Source: Hydractinia symbiolongicarpus
Taxonomy: Eukaryota > Cnidaria > Hydrozoa > Anthoathecata > Hydractiniidae
Direction of reading: 5' to 3'
Assembly (NCBI RefSeq): GCF_029227915.1
Contig: NC_079883.1
Span: 20,090,001-20,154,000 of the forward strand
Length of the DNA: 64,000 bases
Positions 51,101 to 60,100 of this stretch are shown piece after piece. The notes beneath the pieces were generated by a model. That model did not search any database, was not told where the DNA came from, and worked only from the letters and a program-made list of their open reading frames with translations. The position numbers were made by a program, and so were the translations under genes. The stretch's first letter is position 1. Each line of letters begins with the position of its first letter.

Positions 51101-54100
51101 ATTGGCCTCTGTTGTTAAATTTGTTGTTAGTTACTTTACTTTTTTTACAGAAATGAGCTTGATAATCGAAGTGTCCACGGTCAATCTTCAACATCTGAAA
51201 CACTAGATTTGGTTGTAGATTACTGGCCTATTCCATCTTTGCAATATCAAAATAGAAAAGAAGAGCGGAAAGATAACAAGGTGTGATATTTTAGACATGT
51301 AAAGGTTAATTATAATATGCAATAAAGGTTTTTGAACTTTATATCTGACTATGCGAAAAGATTTTAAGTTTAGAGTGCTAAGGCAAGCGAACATACTCTG
51401 ATGTCACAACAATAAACAAGAAAAGCCGTTTGATTTTAACACTAACCACTGTAGTTAAGCAGTAACATAAATTGGTGATTTTTTATTTGCGCGTTTGCTA
51501 TGACCCACCTATTTTAAGTTTTCAATAATAAATCTCTGAGGAGCGTTATAATAATATACAATACAGTGGAATCTCTCTATCTTGAACTCGCAAGGGACCA
51601 AAAACTTGTTCGAGATAGAGAAAGTTAGAGATAAAGAAAGAAAAATACCTTAGGCGGACCACAAAGTGACCGAGACTTTAGTTCCAGATAGAGAGAAGTT
51701 CGAGCTAGAGAGTTGTTGAGATAGAGAGATTCCACTGTATATACATGTTTATATCTTCTGCTATTTCTAAACATTTTGTCAATAAAATAGTGGTACACGA
51801 TACTTTTAAAGGAATACCAAAATTCTAATCAGACTGGTCATTATTTTAAAATTCTCTATTGCGTTAACAATAGACCTATTGATTTTAACCAGAATTTCCA
51901 GCCTGCTCTTCTAATGAAGCATGTCTTTGTAAAAGAAAATGCGTGTAAAACCAGTGTCATACTTCTGGCGTTTTTTTTTCTTTTTCCACCAAAACCAAGA
52001 CTCAAGCGATGCACGTCAGACTTTGTATTCAGATTTTCATGAAATTTACACCAGTGGCAGGTATCCAAAAAATTACATTGAGACTGTATTTGGGAGTATA
52101 ACTAACGAAAAATAATTTGATTAATATTCTTAAACTACAATTCTTAAACAACAAATCACGTACACCCATTTTTTTTTTAATTATAAGCGTTAAAAATTTC
52201 AAATGATATATCTGGTCACATAAAAAAGACATTAGTTCGACACTTTGGAATGAGCTATGAGAACAAGTCAGAGAAGCTCACTTCGCTTCGCTGTCTAAAA
52301 CATTTTTTTGTTATAATAGTCATTGCTAAAAATTATTACTTTGTTGGTCAAACATTTTTGAACAACATGGACTTGAAACTGTTCCAAACTCGCGTACCGT
52401 GAAAAATACTTTATGCTTTCAAAAAAGACTTAACAAAACCTAAAACATACAGAAAGGTATTTAATTATTTGATTTTGCAGCTTCATTTTTTCGATGTTAA
52501 ACCGTGAAGTTAAAATAAAACTGTTTTGATTTGATTTTAAATGTCCCTAAATTTCGGGAAACAAGGCTCATATATACAATTGTCTGTTACTCATCACCAT
52601 ATTTTAAAAATGAGTGGGTCTTACATATTGCAATCTATGTGAGAAGAATATTAGGAAGATATCTTTTTAAGATTTCCAGATCCTCCTCAGGACAACGTGA
52701 TGGTTTTTATTGTTGTATATCTAATGTTGGGTTTTGTAAGACTACATTAAAATTTGCATGCGTTTCACCAAATTAGGTCACCTATTGGTCCTTTTGTCAC
52801 GACAGAGTTGTCACTCCTTGTACAGAGTCGACATTTGAGTATTTTTTATTTGACTTTTGAAAATTGAGGAGTTTTGAGAAAGCGTGGCACCCCTGCATGA
52901 GAAGAGGTGATCATTTTTGAAGAGGACAATTTTTGAAACTTATTGTTACTCATATTCTCCTCCAAAGAATTCGGGCTCGTTTATCCAAACATCCAACCAT
53001 GTTTTAAAAAAGTATTTCAAGCAGTCAGGACTTGCTTTAAAGTAACAATTTGGATCGATGGGGGTCGTTGGGTTGAGACGTTTGGTGGTTAAGGCTTGTT
53101 TGGGCGCAACGCTGCTTAGTATAACCGATTACCTATCGCTACAATCTCAATAGCCGAGATTCATTTAAAAAAAACCCGCAAATATAAAACAGTTGTTCTT
53201 TATTGCTATTTCATAATTTATATTTGATAAAAGCGGTGTTTATAATCTTCATTTTACAAACTCATTCTTTTTATTTTCAACTTTTTTGTTATTGGTTGTT
53301 TGATTGACCAATACCCCACCTTGGTTGTGTTTGTTTTTTTGTATTGCGTACTTATGCAATAAAGCATCAAATCTTATTGTGATTTTAGGAGTGTTTTAGA
53401 AACAAGAATTTTAATGTATTGCATTTTTTGGAAGGAACTTTGGAGCGCTCTGGAAAATATAAACGAAGTTTTGTGACTTTTTTCAGCCTGCCTAACCAGG
53501 GGCCAGCACACCGTCATATTCCTTATATGTATTATACCCAGTTTTAAAAAATGGATGGTTTCACCTTTTTCATTTTAACCATGCAAAGAATAATTAAAGA
53601 TTTTAGCTGTTCGGTAACAGTTTATTCAGTTTGAGATCAGTGCTATTTAACCTAGCCAAAATTAATGATTCTTTTTGTGCTATATTTACTATCTGATTTT
53701 CACTAAACTGCAACTTTGGTTAGCTATATGATTAATTTTGCAAATTTTACGAAATCTATTATGCAAAACATCATTACTGGGTAAGTGTTTTATCTGGACA
53801 GGGTAATGACTGTGTTTTTATTTGAGAAATTATTTTTTTTATAAAGAGCAGGTTTCGGTTTATGGTTCCCTTAAGTTATAAACTGGTTTGACTGCAATTT
53901 TGCGGATACAGTAATTCCTTAAATCCATTCACAAATCTTAGTCCGTTAATTTTTTTGGATAAATTTTTTAAATAAATTAAATCAGAAAGTAAGATTATTT
54001 TTTTTTAAATATTTCTTTTTACCCATTTTAAATTTTTGTTCTCGCGTTTCTTAATTCCGATATAATAATTTCACGTTAAAGGACAGCTTGTTAATCAGCC

Positions 54101-57100
54101 GTGACAAACCTCTATTAAATAAAACTATTCAATCCATACCTTTAGAATTGTTCTAGCATTTAGTCGTTTGTCCATATTGATGTGATCATGGTGAATTATT
54201 CCACCGAAAGCTTGTCTAAATTTAAAAATAATTTGTCGTGAAAAAAATCTTGTTTTCTTTCTTTTATGTAATTAGTCATAATTGATCAAGTCAGAAACAG
54301 AAAAAAGAAGAAGTGGTGAAATGAGAGGAAAAAAGAAAAATGTTTATGTCGCCAAAGTTTTATTAACATACCTGTTTAAGTTGTGCCCAACCTATATGCA
54401 TACCTTCCTTTTAATTTTAACTTGTTTATGCTCTGTGTATAAGTGAAGAACACTTCATATAAGCATTACAAAACAGTTCTTTTTTATGTATGTGTTAGTA
54501 TATGAGAAGTTTTGTCCTTTACTAGATGTTCATCAATCGTTGCCCAAAGTGTCTGGTTTGTTTTTTATTTACTTTTAAAGTTTAGTTAGATCTTCAGTAC
54601 ATTTTCCACTTAATAACACATTCTAAATATAGGAGCCAGTTACCCGAGCTAGCATACTACATTACATTGTGTTTTTTAGCTACTTAGGTTAAAAGTGAAA
54701 ATGTCTAGCTTGCCAGCTTGCAAGCCACAGAATTCCCCGATGGTTTTATGATTTAAATGATTTCTACTCTAAGAATGTGGCTAGGTAGACTTGCATTTAT
54801 TATGAACCTGGCAAAGAAATGTAAAAGTATGGATAAACAGCTTTATTAATGGCAGCACATTGTGCCAAATATGTCTAGCTTGGCACCAAGTATTTTTATT
54901 TCAGTCAAAGACCATTTGTAGAATGACAATAAATTGAGTTATAGCGATGTATTATGCAGGGTAGTAAACCTATTTAAACCAGGTCGTGAGATATCAAAAT
55001 GTCTTAGGTAATGCATAACGAAATATGATCTAAAACAACGACAAGCTCAGTTGCTCTGATTTTTTTTACCGTGTGAACAGCCTTTGATCACATTATTTTC
55101 ATACAAAATCGTTCCTACTTCTTCATTATTTGGTCAAAATCTGTTATTTTTTTCAAAAAGTTCGACCTGCCTTTTTAAAAATGCCTAAATTCCATACCTC
55201 AGAACTATAGAAAGTATAGGTAATATAACGATCTTTTTATACCAATTCCATTGTATTTGTCTAAGCATACCCTGCAACAACTCCATGAATGATTGTTCAG
55301 TCTAATGCATTGCAATGGCACCATAACTTAAAAAAGTAAACAAATAAAACATTTTTTCTGTTACATAAAAGGAAATTGAACATACCACCTCGCCTGTTAC
55401 AGATACCCTGACACAGTTATAGTATTGAAATACTAGTCGATAAAGGCAGGATGAAAATGAAAAAGAAGCGTCATTTGAATTTTGATGACGTCAGCAACCC
55501 ATTCACACAAAAAAATAATTTAGAACCTTGGTTTCACGTTTTCTCTATTGTGTAGAGCTTAAATCACTGATCAAGAAATTGTATATGGTCGTGTGCTTTT
55601 GATGAACGAATAATGAGATATAAGGGTTAAATTTTTGCTGACGTCAGTAGAGACCTGTCAAAACACACAATTTTTTTAGAAATTTGTATACCTGTTGCCT
55701 TCATCGTATAGATCTTCAAACGCTGATCAAGAAAATAGGACCATGTATCTTTGATAAACTGTTGCAGGGATATTGGGGTTTTTGATGACGTCATCAACCC
55801 GTCCATTCCGAAACGGATTCAGGTTTAGGAAACTTACCCAATTGGTCCCACGTGGACCCTAGTTACCCACGCAGTGGAAATTACTGACGTAACCACCTCC
55901 AAGTTATACGGCCTTAAAGTTTTAATTGCATTGAAATGACTTCATTAATTCAATATAAAATATTGACCTTGAATTAATGTTGATGGCGTGACGTTTAATT
56001 AGTCGATTAGCTTTTGAGACATGCACTTTTCGGCGATTTCAAAGAAAAATGAACACGTCCACTTTGCCTGTTACAGACAGACACAGTCTCTGCATTGTTA
56101 GACCTAGTAGATTGGCCTGTGGATTCCACTTCATTTGAAAAGAAGAATATTTTCAGAAGTAAAAAGTTGATGTTGTCAGTAATAACCCCATCCTTGTGTA
56201 CGGAAAATTTTTCTTGAGATATTTTTAGCCTGTTGCCTCTATTGTGCACAATCTCCTCAGAATTATGTATAAGATTATGTAGTTTTGATACGCGCTTAGG
56301 AGATATCAGCGTTAAAAAAAATGACAATGTCAGCAGACTGGCCAATGTACAAAATTACTTATTAGCAATTACCTGAAGCGCTGATTAAGAACATCTATAG
56401 GATGATGTGCTTTAGATAAACAGTTGAGATGTATGGAGGTTCAAATAGTTTTTGATGACATCAAACTGTCTGTTCAAAAAAGCTGAGTTGACCCAACTTT
56501 AGGAAATTTGTCCTATTTTTGCTCGAGATGGTCCCTAGTTACCCATGCAGGAGATGACGTTGTAGAAATGTTTAGACAAAATATTTAGCCATTGCCTGTT
56601 GAAGACAGACAGACAGACAGAATTTGTGTATTAGTATATCAGATATAAATCAGGTGTCATTCAGACAAATATTTTTTTCAACATTTACAACTGCTTCTCT
56701 TGCTCATCATTCTTTACTGAGAAGGTTAACTAAATAAATTGTCCATATGAGCCCTTTGCTTCCTCAGTGTTTTGAGTGAATGGTTTCGTACACCCAAACA
56801 AACATATTTAACAATGTATAAAGAGTGTCAGATGTGGTTACACGTGTAAATGGCTTTGTTCTCATTGGCGACTTTGATTTTGGGGTTTGCTCTAAGGAAT
56901 TTGTTTTCATTTAAGTATTTGTATGAAAGAAACTGCATTTTGATATCCTCGAAGAAAGCTTAGGTAACCTACGTAACATAAACTTTACAAGGCTACCATT
57001 GTTCCTTTTTTAATTACTCTGATGCATATCATGTGGCCAGGAAACCCGGCCTAAGTTTTTCTTACCGCCGGAAAATCGGAATAGTTAATGTAGGAAAAAT

Positions 57101-60100
57101 TACGCTGAGTCAGAAGAAAATTTTCTGTAGTCCAAATACTGACCGCACTTTTTGATTGCTTACTTCTATTCTTTGCTCGTTTAATAATTATAGGGAAATC
57201 CTTTCTTCTTTAAAGTTTTGACTAAGATTGGTCTCACCCACCCGAACAAACATTATTTCTCCTGAAAGGGTAACATGTGGCCACGCTGGTTTAATGGTGG
57301 TTGGTTGTTTTTAATTAGGGTTTGTTGGTAGATTTGTATTGGGGATTTTTTCTGACAGATTAGTTTTCGCCTAAGCTTTGGTAAAAGAGTAACTGAATTT
57401 TGATATCCTAAAAGACAGCTTAGTTAACTAGGAAATTCTCATGAGTAACGTTCTTACGTTTTTTTTTCGTTTTTAGCTATCAATCAAAAGTACATTCAGA
57501 TCACTTTGCGTATCTCGACTGCCTTCCAACGAAAATGAGGATAACAATGGTCTTCTATTTTCTGCCAACACGAAAAATCGAAATAAGGGAGGTGAGTGAG
57601 GTGTTAAAATATGTGACCTAACATTATTTTAAATAACTTGAACAAAGTTCTCTACGGTATTATATTTCTTTTTGATGTGCTGCTGATTTATGAAAACTTT
57701 GAGAAGCCAATAACAGAGTTTATCCTATTCTTTTACATGCTTCTTTTTTCAGTTCTTACTCCACAGTTTGTGTATTTCATGTTTTTTGAATATTTCCCTG
57801 CCTTTTAGTCAAGCGTTTAATGAAGCAACGTGATAAAGACACGGAGTCTAAATCTGCTGTGTCAACCATCGTTGGGAAACTTGTTTGTACTGCTCGAAGT
57901 AGCGGTCAAACGTTTAGTGGTAAGACATGCACGTTTTTTATCAGCATGAGGTAAATTGCCTTCAGCCTCAATTATGATATGCATTTGAAATTGAATATAT
58001 GCTTTGACATTCTAAATACACAAGCATCTTTGTATAAATGATTACTAAATCTTGAAAATTGGCAAAATATTTAAACGCGTGAAACGTTTTATCAAATGTT
58101 TCACAGGCATACAACATATGTAAAATTGAAACTTTCCCGAGAAATCACAACCTGTCCTTTAAGAAGCTTTGGGATAATTGTTACAGAAAAAGTTTAGCAA
58201 GCGTTAGATAACGCGTTCTTACATGTCTTTCAGTGTCATGGTGTCCCTACACTATACATTTTTGGAAATTTTCATCCTAATTGTACTGTATGCTTATTGT
58301 TTGAAACAAATTTACTATGTGTGGTCCTTCCCATATACGAAATTAGTATTCTACGTAAAATTTACAGAATAGTTAACAAGAAAAACAAGGTTAAAATTAA
58401 AATTAAAAAATAGTATTTTGTACAGTGCAACCTACCTGATATTCTGTTAGAAAAACTCTGTGTTATGTTTCCCAATTACGCAGTTTCATACCGCGCAGGT
58501 CTAGGCATTAGCGAAACGCTTTGTAGGGACAAATTTTTGGCTTGTTTTCTTTTGTCTTGATAGCCCAAATAATTTCCATTGTCAGTTTTTCACAGCTATT
58601 CTGGTTAGTGCTGCAAAAAGAGACAGAAATGCAAAATCTTGCCTGATGTTTCTTTAACTAATTTTTTGCTTTTAACCGACGTTTTACCTTTTAATAACAC
58701 GTTTAAATGGTGTTGCTAACCCTCTGTGGTATATTGACATGGGTATGGTGTTGAAATCGAAGAAAACTTAAATTACTGACTTTTACAGAGAGACAAGAGA
58801 AGATATTGTTGATGTTGGTTTTAGCAGCTAGCTAGCTGTAGCAAGCTACATATATATACTATACATGTTGTGTTGTGAGGAAAAAAGTAATGGTTAAAAA
58901 GAAACACTATTCTATCATTAGCAGTGCACTTTGGCAAGAAGAAATAAAAATTACAGCTACAATCCTGGCCAAAATTGGTTGAGAAAAGGCCAAACACATG
59001 TGGATTTATTATCTTTATTATCATTATTTTTGTTTCTGTCGTCCCATGTGTAGAGATTCTCTGTTTTGTTGACATAAACTAGCCAGCAAAATTGTGGTAT
59101 GTGTATACTAAACAGTGCAGGTTTTCACTAATAGAATAGTAGCTAGTTTCCAGTCCCCCTCTCCCCCATTTCAATGTTGAAGTCATTGTCACATTGTCAC
59201 AGTTTGAAAAATGCAGTTGGCCACTCAACCCACAGCCAGCCATTGGCTTCAACATTGAAATGGGGGGAGAGGGGGGCTTGCATCTTTGTTTATCTTATAA
59301 GCTTATGTGACATTGGAAATTTTATCAACAATTTTGGCCAGGATTGTAGCTAGAAAGACTTGAAGGAAGTTTTATATGGATAACTGGCAAACCCATATGT
59401 AGCTATATATGGATCTGCAAGTTTGACATGGATTAACGTGGTATTACATAACTAGCTAGGAAGATTTATATATATTAGCATGTTACACTGTATTACTGTT
59501 AATTTTTTTTTTTGTTCTTAATTTTGGTAAAATGCGAGAATAAATTTTGGCAAGGTCAACCCTCCATTTTTGTGATAGCTATGGTAGTTTTAGTACATTG
59601 TCATAAGAAAAAATTTTGCACATATTTTGCACAATTCTGCAAAGACGAAAACAGTTGAAGTCACAAAATTTGTTTAAGAAGTTATTTTCCATTTATTTGT
59701 TAACCACAGTATGTTATTTTTATTTTTCTTTACAGCGGTTGAAACTTTGTATTTTTCAGATTAAAATTATTCCAATGCAAAATTAAGGCGTAGCAATTTT
59801 TAAGGTTCTGTTGGTGTTCGAACTGCACTGTTTGATGTTGAGTGATATTAGAAATTTGTTTTTATGATCCTATTTTTAGAATCTAGGCACTTGCCTACCT
59901 ATACATCTGATTACTGTACGAATAAGGCTACAATATATGAGTGACCCAGTGACTGCTTGCTAAGAAAAACTACATCGAGACATATACTTACAGCCAGCTT
60001 TGACAATTTTTAATTTGGTGTATAAAAAATGTAAGTAGTCCAGCCCTGGTTAGTTAAATAAAGTTTCTAGAAAACACAAATAAAAAATTTTGGAAGTGTT

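Larger units (their letters stand above)
51281..57476. other. 6.2-kb PACS intron
   Basis: Contains a 174-bp pogo-type MITE (51,564-51,737) and the inverted copy of the family B repeat (55,370-56,640). Elsewhere, including 52-55 kb, only AT-rich sequence without coding signal. Confidence 0.55.
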
